This document shows, in pieces, positions 35,494 to 44,442 of a stretch of DNA of 64,000 bases. Origin of the DNA: Planctomycetota bacterium. Lineage in GTDB: Bacteria > Planctomycetota > Phycisphaerae > Phycisphaerales > UBA1924. Location: positions 1 to 64,000 of the forward strand of contig JAFLCN010000017.1 of the NCBI GenBank assembly GCA_017303555.1, read 5' to 3'. How positions within the stretch are numbered: position 1 is the stretch's first letter; every line of letters begins with the position of its first letter. Made by a program: the position numbers and the translations under genes. A model generated the notes under the pieces. That model saw only the letters and a program-made list of their open reading frames with translations. It did no database searches and had not been told where the DNA came from.

Positions 35494-37575
35494 TTACGCC
35501 GTGGCGGGCTGTGATCCAGCCAGACCACGCACCGATGCCGCACGACGCTTGAGCGCCGGCTGCACATTCTCGGTCGAGGCAAAGCTCTCGCCGAAACGGA
35601 ACAACCGGAAGCTGTTCGCCAGGACGAAGATATCGCCCAGGAAGTGATACAAGCCGGCCAACGGCAGGCCAAGTTCGCCGGCGCGATTGAAGTTGCCGGT
35701 CGCCGCGAGCACGAGGCCCACGATCGCAATCAGCACCGACACCGCGATGTTCTGCGCGATGATGGAACGCGTGCGCCGTGAAAGCTCGATCAGGAACGGG
35801 ATGCGTGAGAGATCATCGTTCATCAGTGCGACGCCGGCGGAGTTCGCCGCGATGTCGGAGCCGGACAATCCCATCGCGATTCCAACATCGGCCTCGGCAA
35901 GAGACGGACCGTCGTTGATGCCGTCGCCGACCATCAGCGTGCGATAGCCGAGCTTCTTCAGCCCGCGGATCTGCTCGTGCTTTTCTTCGGGAAGGCACTC
36001 GGCCTCGATCATGTCCACGCCCACGGCCTGACCAACCCGCGTCGCAACGCTGAGCCGGTCGCCCGTGAACATCGCCACGTGCTTGACACCATTCTCGCGC
36101 AGGTTCTGGATCACCTGGCGGCAGTTGCTGCGGACCGTATCCTCAAGCCCGACCGCGCCGAGGTACCGGCCGTCACGCATCACGTGCACGCCGGTCATGC
36201 CCTCGATCCGCCTCTCCACCTCTTCCATCTCGTGCGCGATGCCGGGATTGCCCTCGGCAAGCCAGCTCCCGCGCCCGACGCGGATCTCGCCGATCGATGT
36301 CCGGGCGATCACGCCACGGCCGTGAATTTCTTCGTAGTTTTGCGTCCCGTCCACCTCGACCCGCGCCGCCTTTGCTGTCGTCAGAATCGACTGCGCCAGC
36401 GGGTGGTTCGAGTGCTGCTCGCCGTTCGCGGCAGCACGGAGCAGATCCGCCCCGTCCACGCCCGGCGCCGGGGCCAGCTTGGTCACCTGGAACTTGCCCG
36501 TGGTGATCGTGCCCGTCTTGTCGAGCACGACCGCCGTGATGTCGGCCGACGCTTCGAGATAGCTCGGCTGCTTCACCATGATGCCCAATCGCGCCGCCGC
36601 GGCAAACGCCGCCAGCATCGCGCTCGGGCTCGCCAGCAGAATCGCCGATGGGCACGCCACCACGAGGACGACCACCGCCGTCTTCATCGCATTCTTCTGC
36701 ACATTCGGATCGTCCGACTGGCTCATAAAGAACCAGACGATGAACGCCACCGAAAGAACCACCGGCACAAAGAAGCCCGCGACCTGTTCGATCAGAAGCT
36801 GCCGGGGCGTGCGGCTGCTCTCCGCCTGGCGGATCAATTGCGTCACCTTGCCGATCGTCGTGTCGGCGCCGATCTGCGTGACTTCGATATCGATGCCGCC
36901 GGTGAGGTTGCTTGTGCCGGCGTACACCTGATCGCCCGGCTGCACCTCCACGGGAGCGGCTTCACCCGTCAGCGAGGCCTGGTTGATCGTCGAGCGGCCC
37001 GTCCGCACCCTGCCGTCCACCGGCAGGTTCTCGCCGGGGCGAACACGAACGAGCGAACCGACCTTGACCTGTCCGAGCGGCACATCGCGCTCCGCACCGT
37101 TCTCGACAAGGCGGGCGACATCGGGAGTCAACTGAACCAGCTCCGCGATCGCGCGCTGAGCGCCCGTCGCGCTCCGACGGACGAACTGACCGAAGATCAC
37201 GAGGATGAACGCGAGCCAGCCCGCCATCTCGTACTCGCCGATGGCGATTGCCGCGATGATCGCGATCGCCGCGAGCGACGAACTCGAAAGGTGTACCGCC
37301 CAGACTTCCTTCCACGCCGCGTACAACAGCGGCAGCGCCAGCAGCACCGCGCCGATCATGGCGGGAATCTGAACGATCGCGGGCGAGATGCCCAAAGGCA
37401 ATACCCGGGCCGCCGTGGTGACAAACACCAGCACGCCGCCCAAGAGCGACAGGTTGATGTACCGCTCGATCTCGATCTCGTGGTGCGAACAACACACCAG
37501 TTCGTCGCTGGCGTGATCGTGCGTGTGGGAGCCGTGATCGTGTGCGTGGGGGTGGGGGTGTGAGTGGGAAGCCAT
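35494..37575 (-). CDS. P1B-type heavy-metal ATPase with His-rich N-terminus and CPS membrane motif
   Basis: A 693-aa metal-translocating P-type ATPase. The N-terminus is a short His-rich tail (HSHPHPHAHDHGSHTHDH) instead of a ferredoxin-like HMA domain. Catalytic motifs are present: TGEAAPVE in the actuator, DKTGTITTGKF with the phosphorylated Asp, the NHPL His-Pro motif, and MVGDGINDGPSLA. The metal-site helix reads VACPSAILLASP, that is CPS in place of the usual CPC, SPC or CPH, so metal identity cannot be assigned by rule; Zn, Co or Ni are possible given the His tail. The ATG at 37575 begins the His-rich tail. A terminator follows; gpsA is divergent. Confidence 0.9.
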   Translation of the reverse strand: MASHSHPHPHAHDHGSHTHDHASDELVCCSHHEIEIERYINLSLLGGVLVFVTTAARVLPLGISPAIVQIPAMIGAVLLALPLLYAAWKEVWAVHLSSSSLAAIAIIAAIAIGEYEMAGWLAFILVIFGQFVRRSATGAQRAIAELVQLTPDVARLVENGAERDVPLGQVKVGSLVRVRPGENLPVDGRVRTGRSTINQASLTGEAAPVEVQPGDQVYAGTSNLTGGIDIEVTQIGADTTIGKVTQLIRQAESSRTPRQLLIEQVAGFFVPVVLSVAFIVWFFMSQSDDPNVQKNAMKTAVVVLVVACPSAILLASPSAMLAAFAAAARLGIMVKQPSYLEASADITAVVLDKTGTITTGKFQVTKLAPAPGVDGADLLRAAANGEQHSNHPLAQSILTTAKAARVEVDGTQNYEEIHGRGVIARTSIGEIRVGRGSWLAEGNPGIAHEMEEVERRIEGMTGVHVMRDGRYLGAVGLEDTVRSNCRQVIQNLRENGVKHVAMFTGDRLSVATRVGQAVGVDMIEAECLPEEKHEQIRGLKKLGYRTLMVGDGINDGPSLAEADVGIAMGLSGSDIAANSAGVALMNDDLSRIPFLIELSRRTRSIIAQNIAVSVLIAIVGLVLAATGNFNRAGELGLPLAGLYHFLGDIFVLANSFRLFRFGESFASTENVQPALKRRAASVRGLAGSQPATA

Positions 37576-37827
37576 AGTTCTCGGGGGGTGAAGGAACCGA
37601 CAAGCAGTCAAGACACACCGGGCAAACCGCGACCGCAAAACCTTGCTCGACGCCTTGCTCGGCGCCATAACTCGATCGATATCTCGCAAAGTCCAACGCG
37701 CCAATGCCGGACAGAAAGCCCGGCCCGCCGGACGAACGTTCCGGCACGCCAACAATACGACGTTCCCGCCCGACCGGTTCGGACCGCAACCGGGATCAGA
37801 GAAGCGCCCTCACCAACGGCCCGCCGC

Positions 37828-38946
37828 GTGCAGACATCCCCAAACAACCCCACCCTCGCCACCGTTGCCATCCTCGGAATCGGCCAGATGGGCCTTGTTT
37901 GCGCCTCGGTGCTTTCCGCAGCAGCCGAACAGCCCCCTCCCGGGCCCGAGCTCCTGCGGCGGCCAGTCAACGTTCGCCTTTGGGGCCGCAACCCGTCCGA
38001 AAGCGCTCAGCTCGCTCAAACGCGCCGCAGCCCCAGGCTGCACCATTTCCGCCTTCCCGAAACTGTCCAGGTTTGCCTCTCGCTCCAGGATGCGCTCCGC
38101 GGTGCCGACGTCGTGGTGCTCGCGATCCCGGTGCAATTCATGCGCGTCGCCCTCGAGAATGCCGCCCCCCTCCTGCCCGACGGCGCCGGCATCGTCTCGG
38201 TCTCCAAGGGAATCGAAGAAGGCACGATGCTCCGGCCTTCGGAGATCATCGCCGATGTCCTGCATCGCTCCGGACGCGACAACCCGGACCGACGCCCGCG
38301 CCCGATCGGCTGTCTCTCCGGGCCGACCATCGCGGCAGAGCTCGCCCTCTGTCTTCCCGCTGCCATGGTCGCCGCGAGCGACGACCCGGGATTCGCCTGC
38401 CAGATTCAGTCGATCTTCACCGCTTCCTGGCTCCGCGTGTACACCAGCAGCGACATGCTCGGGATCGAACTCGCGGGCGCCGTGAAGAACGTCATCGCGA
38501 TCGCGGCCGGCGTCCTCGACGGGCTCAAGGCCGGCAACAACGCCAAAAGCGCCCTGCTCTCGCGAGGCATGGCCGAGATCGCACGGCTCGGCGCTGCCAT
38601 GGGCGCATCCACCCAGACTTTCGCCGGTATCGCCGGCGTGGGCGATTTGGCCACCAGTTGTTTCAGCCCCGAGGGACGCAACCGCTCGTGCGGCGAAGCC
38701 ATCGGCCGCGGCGCGGATGTCGAGCAGTATCTGGCCCAGTCGCCGTTCGTCGTTGAAGGCGTGTACACGACTCGTGCCGTCCTGCAATTGGCGGAGAAGT
38801 ACCGGGTTGATGTCCCGATCACCCGCGCGGTCCACGCCGTGCTGTTCGAGAAGGTCGATCCGCTTGCCGCCATCGGCTCGCTGATGTCCCGCGCCGCGCG
38901 CCCGGAGCGCGATGACGAGCCCCACCGCGACTTGTTCGTTTCCTGA
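37828..38946 (+). CDS. gpsA: Glycerol-3-phosphate dehydrogenase [NAD(P)+]
   Basis: A 372-aa cytoplasmic enzyme reducing dihydroxyacetone phosphate to sn-glycerol-3-phosphate for phospholipid synthesis. The Rossmann motif is ILGIGQMGL, slightly altered from the usual GxGxxG; VSVSKGIEEGT, CLSGPTIAAEL, GIELAGAVKNVIAIAAGVLDGL (the catalytic Lys in AVKN) and FAGIAGVGDLATSC are present. The start is GTG at 37828, placed just before the Rossmann strand. Residues 40-60 carry a Pro-rich insert (EQPPPGPELLRRP) that lengthens it relative to the usual 330-340 aa. Confidence 0.92.
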   Translation: MQTSPNNPTLATVAILGIGQMGLVCASVLSAAAEQPPPGPELLRRPVNVRLWGRNPSESAQLAQTRRSPRLHHFRLPETVQVCLSLQDALRGADVVVLAIPVQFMRVALENAAPLLPDGAGIVSVSKGIEEGTMLRPSEIIADVLHRSGRDNPDRRPRPIGCLSGPTIAAELALCLPAAMVAASDDPGFACQIQSIFTASWLRVYTSSDMLGIELAGAVKNVIAIAAGVLDGLKAGNNAKSALLSRGMAEIARLGAAMGASTQTFAGIAGVGDLATSCFSPEGRNRSCGEAIGRGADVEQYLAQSPFVVEGVYTTRAVLQLAEKYRVDVPITRAVHAVLFEKVDPLAAIGSLMSRAARPERDDEPHRDLFVS

Positions 38947-39164
38947 ACGGAGGCGTTTTCCTCATCGCGCCGTGATGCCGCGCCACACCGCTCGGATTCT
39001 TCCCCCGATTCGCGCAACACCAGTCTTGACGCGCCTCGTGTTTCTCGGGAAACTACCCGAGTCCGGCGCGGGCCGGGCTTTGGAGCGGCGCGGTTTCCGC
39101 AATTCATCGCAGCGCGCTCCGGAGAGGGGCGGGGCAGGATGCACCGCCAAGTTCATCGTGGCTC

Positions 39165-39186
39165 GGCCGATCGAAAGCGATCGGCC
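39165..39186 (+). promoter_or_regulatory. Stable hairpin just upstream of the ribosome-binding site
   Basis: GGCCGATCG (39165-39173) pairs perfectly with CGATCGGCC (39178-39186) around an AAAG loop. It lies 28 nt before the ATG at 39215 and 17 nt before its GGAG. It has no T-tract, so an mRNA 5' stabiliser or translation-control element is more likely than a terminator. Confidence 0.45.
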
Positions 39187-39214
39187 CGCTTGGGTTCCTT
39201 CCTGGAGTTCCAAC

Positions 39215-39979
39215 ATGCCTCGTACTTTGGCCTTCCTTTCCTGTGCGGTCGCGTTCATCGCGGGCAGCGTTTCTTCGCTTGGTGCGGTTCAGGGAATCGT
39301 CAACCGGGAGATCAAGTGCCACGGCGACCTGCTCGCCACCATCAACTTCGATGTGCCCACGACGTACATCAACGGCGCGACAGGTGGCATCACGGTCAAC
39401 GGCAACGCGACCAAGACCGCGAACTTCGCCGGCGAAATCCGCTGGCTCCAGATGATCAAGACCAACCAGCCCCTCAACACCAACACGCCCGCCGGCACGC
39501 CTTACTTCGATCCCGGTGAACTCGATCCCACCGGCAACGATTTCCCCTTCTACTGGAACGAGAACCTCAAGGGGCGCGACGGAAACAACTATCCGAACCT
39601 CTGGGTTCAGAACAAGTTCTCCAACGGCGGCAACACGCTGAGCTTCTTCGATCAACCCAAGCGCACGTGGACCGGCGCCGCGATCGACTGGACCGCCGAG
39701 CTCAGCCTTGTCTGCTGGAACAAGCTGACGGACCAGATCGGGGTGCTCTGGACCGGAAGCTACGGGTTCAACATCACCGCCGGCGGGGTCATCTCGATCA
39801 ACGGGATCACCGAACTGGCCGCGGGGGGCACGTTCCTCACGCAGGCCGCGATCGATCAGCGATTCGGCGACATCTACACGATCAGCACAGACTGCGAGAC
39901 CTGCAACATCCCGGCACCGGGCGTGAGCACACTCGCGTTCGTCGGCATCGTCGCGATGGGCCGTCGCCGGCGCTCCTAG
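39215..39979 (+). CDS. Exported protein with PEP-CTERM-like sorting tail
   Basis: A 254-aa secreted protein with signal peptide (AFLSCAVAFIAGSVSSLGA), an all-beta body rich in Asn, Thr and Gly, and a C-terminal tripartite tail: NIPAPG motif, hydrophobic helix (VSTLAFVGIVAMG) and RRRR. This resembles the PEP-CTERM class processed by exosortases, in the form common in Phycisphaerae. The function of the body is unknown. GGAG 39204-39207 sits 7 nt before the ATG. A hairpin precedes and a strong terminator follows, so it is an independent unit. Confidence 0.7.
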   Translation: MPRTLAFLSCAVAFIAGSVSSLGAVQGIVNREIKCHGDLLATINFDVPTTYINGATGGITVNGNATKTANFAGEIRWLQMIKTNQPLNTNTPAGTPYFDPGELDPTGNDFPFYWNENLKGRDGNNYPNLWVQNKFSNGGNTLSFFDQPKRTWTGAAIDWTAELSLVCWNKLTDQIGVLWTGSYGFNITAGGVISINGITELAAGGTFLTQAAIDQRFGDIYTISTDCETCNIPAPGVSTLAFVGIVAMGRRRRS

Positions 39980-40008
39980 TTTCCGCGGGCAACCGATTCA
40001 AGAACACG

Positions 40009-40045
40009 CAAGGCGGGCGAAAGGACCATTTCGCCCGCCTTGTTT
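40009..40045 (+). terminator. Rho-independent terminator of the sorting-tail protein gene
   Basis: A 14-bp perfect stem (CAAGGCGGGCGAAA 40009-40022 with TTTCGCCCGCCTTG 40029-40042) around GGACCA, then TTT. It starts 29 nt after the stop codon. Confidence 0.85.
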
Positions 40046-40164
40046 CGCGTTTGTTCCACGAATCCGTCCGCCACGGCGGGAGTGCATCCACGTGTTTCAT
40101 TCCCCGGCGTGGGGTGCACGCGGGCCCCGAGGGGCCCCGGGCCGGAATTCGCTACGCTATTCGC

Positions 40165-41214
40165 GTGCGAAACCCCACTTTGTACCTCGTCGCGCTGATC
40201 CTTTCCTCCCCCGCCGCCTTCGCCTGGGATGCGCCCGGCCACCGGGCCATCACACGAATCGGCATCGAGCGCTTCGAAGAGAAAATCGCCGACTCCGGCG
40301 CAACCTGGATCGGCGAAGAGGACTGGTCGATCCAGATCGCCGACCTGGCGACCATGCCCGATCGCTGGCGGAACATCAAGAACCCGTTCCTCGCCCACCT
40401 CAACAACCCGGACCACTACCTCGACGTGGAGGATCTCACAGATCTCGGCCTCTCGCTCCAGACGATCCAGCCGCTGCGTCACGAGTTCGCGGCACAACTC
40501 CGTCTCGCACGCGATTCGCACCCGAGCGCCGGCCGCCAGTCCAATCCGAAATTCGACACGGCCAAGACCGACGCCTACCCCGGCTTTCTCGCGCAGGCGA
40601 TCTGCGAGAACTACGCCAAACTCCAATCCAACTTCAAGACTCTGCGCTGCCTCGAGAAAATCAACGACCCCGCTCGGCGCAACCAGGTGCAGGCCGTGCG
40701 CATGGCGATCGCGATGTCGATGGGCTCGCTTGCCCACTTCGTCGGCGACTGCGCCCAGCCCCTGCACACCACGCGCCACCACCACGGCTGGATCGGCGAC
40801 AATCCGAACGGCTACTCGACCAGGAAAGAAATCCACGGCCAGATCGATGCCGACACGCTCCGCGTGCACAGCCTCGGCGAAGCCGCCATCCGCGCCCGCT
40901 TGAAATCGAACCCTCCCGCAACCAACACACCCGACCCGACCAACCCGTGGGGCGCGACCATCAGCCAGATCGAACGCTCGCACGCTCAGGTCGAACCGCT
41001 CTACATACTCGAAAAGTCCGGCGACCTCTGGAAAGCACCGGGAGCGGAGTTCATCGCCGAACGGCTCGCCGACGCCTCCGACTTCCTCGGTGCCCTCTAC
41101 ATCGCGGCGTGGGAATCTTCCGCCCCCGGCGACGAAGACGTCGCAATCTTCGTGAAGTACGACGGCTTCGCGCCGCAGCAGCCCGAAGCGCCGGGTGGGG
41201 CGCCCGCCCGTTAG
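40165..41214 (+). CDS. S1/P1-type zinc nuclease, exported
   Basis: A 349-aa member of the phospholipase C/P1 nuclease fold. The signal peptide ends at AFA, so the mature chain would begin with Trp (WDAPGH), whose amino group and His6 are zinc ligands in the family. Further ligands are recognisable: LNNPDHYLDVED, AHFVGDCAQPLH and IHGQID (HxxxD). It should degrade single-stranded DNA or RNA outside the cytoplasm, for instance to scavenge phosphate. GTG at 40165 is the only start that leaves a clean signal peptide. The MgtC-like gene follows after 10 nt. Confidence 0.85.
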   Translation: MRNPTLYLVALILSSPAAFAWDAPGHRAITRIGIERFEEKIADSGATWIGEEDWSIQIADLATMPDRWRNIKNPFLAHLNNPDHYLDVEDLTDLGLSLQTIQPLRHEFAAQLRLARDSHPSAGRQSNPKFDTAKTDAYPGFLAQAICENYAKLQSNFKTLRCLEKINDPARRNQVQAVRMAIAMSMGSLAHFVGDCAQPLHTTRHHHGWIGDNPNGYSTRKEIHGQIDADTLRVHSLGEAAIRARLKSNPPATNTPDPTNPWGATISQIERSHAQVEPLYILEKSGDLWKAPGAEFIAERLADASDFLGALYIAAWESSAPGDEDVAIFVKYDGFAPQQPEAPGGAPAR

Positions 41215-41224
41215 ACTCCGGCGT

Positions 41225-41737
41225 ATGGACCCGATCACGCACCTCGAAACCGCCGCTCGAATCGCCGCTGCGCTTGGGCTCGGCGCCGCGATCGGCATCG
41301 AACGCCAGCTCGGCAAACACCCCGCCGGCTTCCGCACCATGACCCTCATTTCGATCGGCTCCGCTGCCTTCGTCCTCATCGTCCTGAAGGTCGGCGCGGG
41401 CGGAACCGCGCTCGGAAGCGACTCCGCTGCTCAGGCGACCAGCCGGGTCCTGCAGGGCCTTACGACCGGCATCGGATTCCTCGGCGCCGGCACGATCGTC
41501 CGCGCGGAGAAGAGCGTGCACGGATTGACGACCGCCGCCGCCGTCTGGTGCGTCGCGGCGATCGGGGCGGCGTGCGGCCTGGGCGAGCTCGTGCTCGCGT
41601 CGATGCTCACCGCCGCGGCGCTCATCACGCTGATCGTCCTCAAGCTGGGCGAGAAGCCCTTGCGGACACTCGGGCCGACTTCGAAGGATTCCGATGCGCC
41701 GCAGACCCCGGCACCAAACGGACAACCCAATAGCTGA
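41225..41737 (+). CDS. MgtC/SapB-family membrane protein
   Basis: A 170-aa inner-membrane protein with four to five helices and the family motifs GAAIGIERQLGKHPAGFRTMTLISIGSAAF and GIGFLGAGTIVR...GLTTAAAVWCVAAIG (conserved Arg and Glu). There is no C-terminal ACT-like domain, so it is the short SapB-like form. MgtC proteins affect Mg2+ homeostasis and F-ATPase activity in other bacteria; here the role is unknown. ATG at 41225; probably cotranscribed with the nuclease gene. Confidence 0.88.
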   Translation: MDPITHLETAARIAAALGLGAAIGIERQLGKHPAGFRTMTLISIGSAAFVLIVLKVGAGGTALGSDSAAQATSRVLQGLTTGIGFLGAGTIVRAEKSVHGLTTAAAVWCVAAIGAACGLGELVLASMLTAAALITLIVLKLGEKPLRTLGPTSKDSDAPQTPAPNGQPNS

Positions 41738-41879
41738 AGCACCGCGAAGCGGAGCCGACTTCTCGGGGGGATCAGGGCAGTGTCTTTCCCGCGATCGGGC
41801 GCCGCACCAGCACGAACGACTGGAAGATGGATCGCGCGCGAAACTGCCTTTCGCAAAGCCCGCTGCACCCAAAGCCGCT

Positions 41880-43595
41880 CTAGAACGGAACGCCGCCCAC
41901 CGAATCGTCGCCCTCATCGACCGGCGCTTCGGCTTCGCGTTCGGGCCCTCCGCCGTCGCGGTGGTTGTCGATCGGACCGGTTTTTCGGGCCGGGGCGAAC
42001 GCCGATCTCGGCGCCGCCTCGACAAAGCCCTGAGCGGCGCTCGACGGCGACTCGTATCCGCCGGACTGATTCCCCGCATCCGCGAACGCGCCGTTCCCGC
42101 CGCCGGCAAACTCCGGAGGGGGCTGAATGTTCGCGCCCGCGTAGTTCTTGAACCGGGTGGTCGATGAATCCCACGCCAGTTTCACCACGCCCGTCGGCCC
42201 GTTCCGCTGCTTGGCGATGATGAGCTCCGCAACGCCGACCTTGTCCGGATTGTCGAGCGACCACTCGGGATTCTGCGTGTGGTAGTAATCCTCGCGGTGG
42301 AGCAGGATGACGACGTCCGCATCCTGCTCGATCGAGCCCGATTCGCGAAGATCGCTCATGCGGGGCTTGTTGCCTTCGCGCTGCTCGCTCGCGCGATTCA
42401 ACTGCGAAAGGCAAATCACCGGCACGTTCAGTTCGCGCGCCAGCGCCTTGATGTTGCGGCTGATCGCCGAGACTTCCACCTGGCGGCTCTCGCGCGCCGC
42501 GCCCGGCGAGGTCAGGAGCTGGAGGTAGTCGATCATGATCGCCTTCACGCCGTGCTGGGCGACAAGCCGCCGGGCGCGGGCGCGCAGCGCGAGCACCGTC
42601 ATGTTCGGCGTGTCATCGACAAACATCGGCGCCTTGGCAAGCTCATCGCACGCAGAAAGCAGCTTGCGGTACTCACGATCGGTGAGCTTGTGGCCGCCAC
42701 GCAGGTTCTGCGAAGGGATTCCCGACTTGGCGGAAATGAGCCGCTGCGTCACGGCGCTCTTGGACATTTCCAGGCTGAAGAGCGCCACCGGATTTGCGCT
42801 CGCCGGCTGACCCGCAAGGCTGACGCCGGTCGCCATCTGCTCCGCGATATTGAGCGCGAGCGCCGTCTTTCCCATGCTGGGACGGGCCGCGACGATCACC
42901 AGTTCCCCCGGCTGCATGCCGCGCAGCAGATCATCCAGATCGAGGTACCCCGTCGGAACCCCGCTGATCCCCTTGCCTTCCTGGCTTTCGATCCGGTCGA
43001 TCTCGAGTTGGAGCAGGTCCTTCAAGGCCTGCGGATCCGCGAGCTGCTGCTGCTGCGCAATCTCAAAGACCGCCATCTCCGCCTTGTCCAGCACCTCGCG
43101 CGCACCGTCCGGGCCCAGCTCGCCCGTGTGGTACGCGTCATACAGAATAGTTCCCGCCGCATCGATCAGCTTCCGCAGCTTCGCCTTCTCCGCGACGATC
43201 CGCGCATAGTGCGGCGCGTTCACCGCGCTCGGCACGCTCTCCGCCAGCTTGACCAGGTATTCCGCGCCCCCCACCGCTTCGAGCTGCCCCTTGTCCTTGA
43301 TCGACTCCACGATCTGCACAAGGTCGCCCGAGTTGAAGCGGTCGTACACCTCCACGATCGACTTGAAAATCGTCGCGTGCGACTCGGCGTAGAACTCATC
43401 CGCCTTCCGCACGATCGCCAGCACATCGCTCAGCAGCCTCGGATCGAGCATGATCGACCCGAGCAGGCTCATCTCGGCCTCGAGCGAGTGAGGCGGCAGC
43501 CGGTCAAACAGTTTCTCCGTCGAGACCGGGGGCCGGCGCTCCCGCCACGGCTTGCCCCCACCACCTCCCCCTTCTTGTCCGCCGAAACTGCTCAT
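41880..43595 (-). CDS. dnaB: Replicative DNA helicase DnaB
   Basis: A 571-aa hexameric helicase. A Gly-rich start leads into the DnaB N-terminal domain (PPHSLEAEMSLLGSIMLDP), linker helix, and RecA-like domain with Walker A ARPSMGKTALALNIAEQ, VALFSLEMSK, IMIDYLQLL and SDLRESGSIEQDADVVILLHR. There is no intein. It is longer than usual because of a C-terminal disordered tail of about 85 residues (Gly/Ser/Ala/Glu-rich) ending GDDSVGGVPF, which resembles the acidic PF tip of SSB. ATG at 43595; divergent from pdxH, convergent with the MgtC-like gene. Confidence 0.96.
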   Translation of the reverse strand: MSSFGGQEGGGGGGKPWRERRPPVSTEKLFDRLPPHSLEAEMSLLGSIMLDPRLLSDVLAIVRKADEFYAESHATIFKSIVEVYDRFNSGDLVQIVESIKDKGQLEAVGGAEYLVKLAESVPSAVNAPHYARIVAEKAKLRKLIDAAGTILYDAYHTGELGPDGAREVLDKAEMAVFEIAQQQQLADPQALKDLLQLEIDRIESQEGKGISGVPTGYLDLDDLLRGMQPGELVIVAARPSMGKTALALNIAEQMATGVSLAGQPASANPVALFSLEMSKSAVTQRLISAKSGIPSQNLRGGHKLTDREYRKLLSACDELAKAPMFVDDTPNMTVLALRARARRLVAQHGVKAIMIDYLQLLTSPGAARESRQVEVSAISRNIKALARELNVPVICLSQLNRASEQREGNKPRMSDLRESGSIEQDADVVILLHREDYYHTQNPEWSLDNPDKVGVAELIIAKQRNGPTGVVKLAWDSSTTRFKNYAGANIQPPPEFAGGGNGAFADAGNQSGGYESPSSAAQGFVEAAPRSAFAPARKTGPIDNHRDGGGPEREAEAPVDEGDDSVGGVPF

Positions 43596-43712
43596 CGCCC
43601 GGACGGTATTCCGCACGCCCCCGGGCAATCCCCCAACTGCCAAGTCATCCACACAAAGATCCTGCGGTGTGAACAACTTTTCGATCGCCCCTATCCGGAT
43701 CTAGAGTTCCCA

Positions 43713-44420
43713 ATGCCGGAAATCGACCTTTCTGCCATCTTCAGCCCGCACAACACCCTTCCCGATTCGCTCCCGGCCGATCCGTGGCCCCTCTTCCGCG
43801 CCTGGTTCGACGAGGCCGCCTGCGGAAAGGTCACGCCCAACCCCAACGCCTTCACACTCGCCTGCCTCGATGAAAACGGCATCCCCACGGCCCGCATCGT
43901 CCTGTGCAAGAAAATGCTCGATGCCGGGGCCATCGTTTTCCACACCAACTACCTCAGCAGAAAGGGAAAGGGCCTGACCGCCCACCCGCGTGCCGCGGCA
44001 GTTTTTCACTGGGATTCGCTCGAAAAGCAGGTCCGCATCGAAGGCCCCGTCGTCAAAAGTCCCGCCTCCGAGAGCGACGCGTACTTCAAGACTCGTGGCT
44101 GGGAGAACCGCCTCGGTGCGTGGGCGAGCGATCAAAGCCAGCCCATCGAATCCCGCGAAGCGCTGCTCTTCAAAGTCGCCGAGGCCATGGACAAAGTCGG
44201 CGTCTCGATCAAGGACATCATGGACAAGGGCAATGACGTCGAAATCCCGCGCCCGCCACACTGGGGTGGATGGCGACTCTGGGCCGAACGCGTCGAACTT
44301 TGGCTCGGTGGCCCTGGACGCGTGCATGATCGAGCAGTCTGGACGCGCACGCTCAAAGCGTCTTCCAACGAAGCTGAGTTTGAGTGCGGGCCGTGGGCAT
44401 CGACGCGCCTGCAGCCCTGA
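43713..44420 (+). CDS. pdxH: Pyridoxamine/pyridoxine 5'-phosphate oxidase
   Basis: A 235-aa FMN-dependent oxidase that makes pyridoxal 5'-phosphate. NAFTLACLDENGIPTARIVLCK and VFHTNYLSRKGKGLTAHPRAAAVFHW form the FMN site; QVRIEGPV, YFKTRGWENRLGAWASDQSQPI and PPHWGGWRL are family motifs, and the C-terminal dimerisation segment ends with RLQP (RLAP in most). The start is ATG at 43713. It converges with rlmN with a 22-nt gap. Confidence 0.95.
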   Translation: MPEIDLSAIFSPHNTLPDSLPADPWPLFRAWFDEAACGKVTPNPNAFTLACLDENGIPTARIVLCKKMLDAGAIVFHTNYLSRKGKGLTAHPRAAAVFHWDSLEKQVRIEGPVVKSPASESDAYFKTRGWENRLGAWASDQSQPIESREALLFKVAEAMDKVGVSIKDIMDKGNDVEIPRPPHWGGWRLWAERVELWLGGPGRVHDRAVWTRTLKASSNEAEFECGPWASTRLQP

Positions 44421-44442
44421 TCACGCACGTTTGCCGGTTGAT

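Noticed and set aside
42279..43712. Long plus-strand open frame running opposite dnaB into pdxH
   Set aside because: The first two thirds are antisense to dnaB; only the part from 43713 is pdxH.
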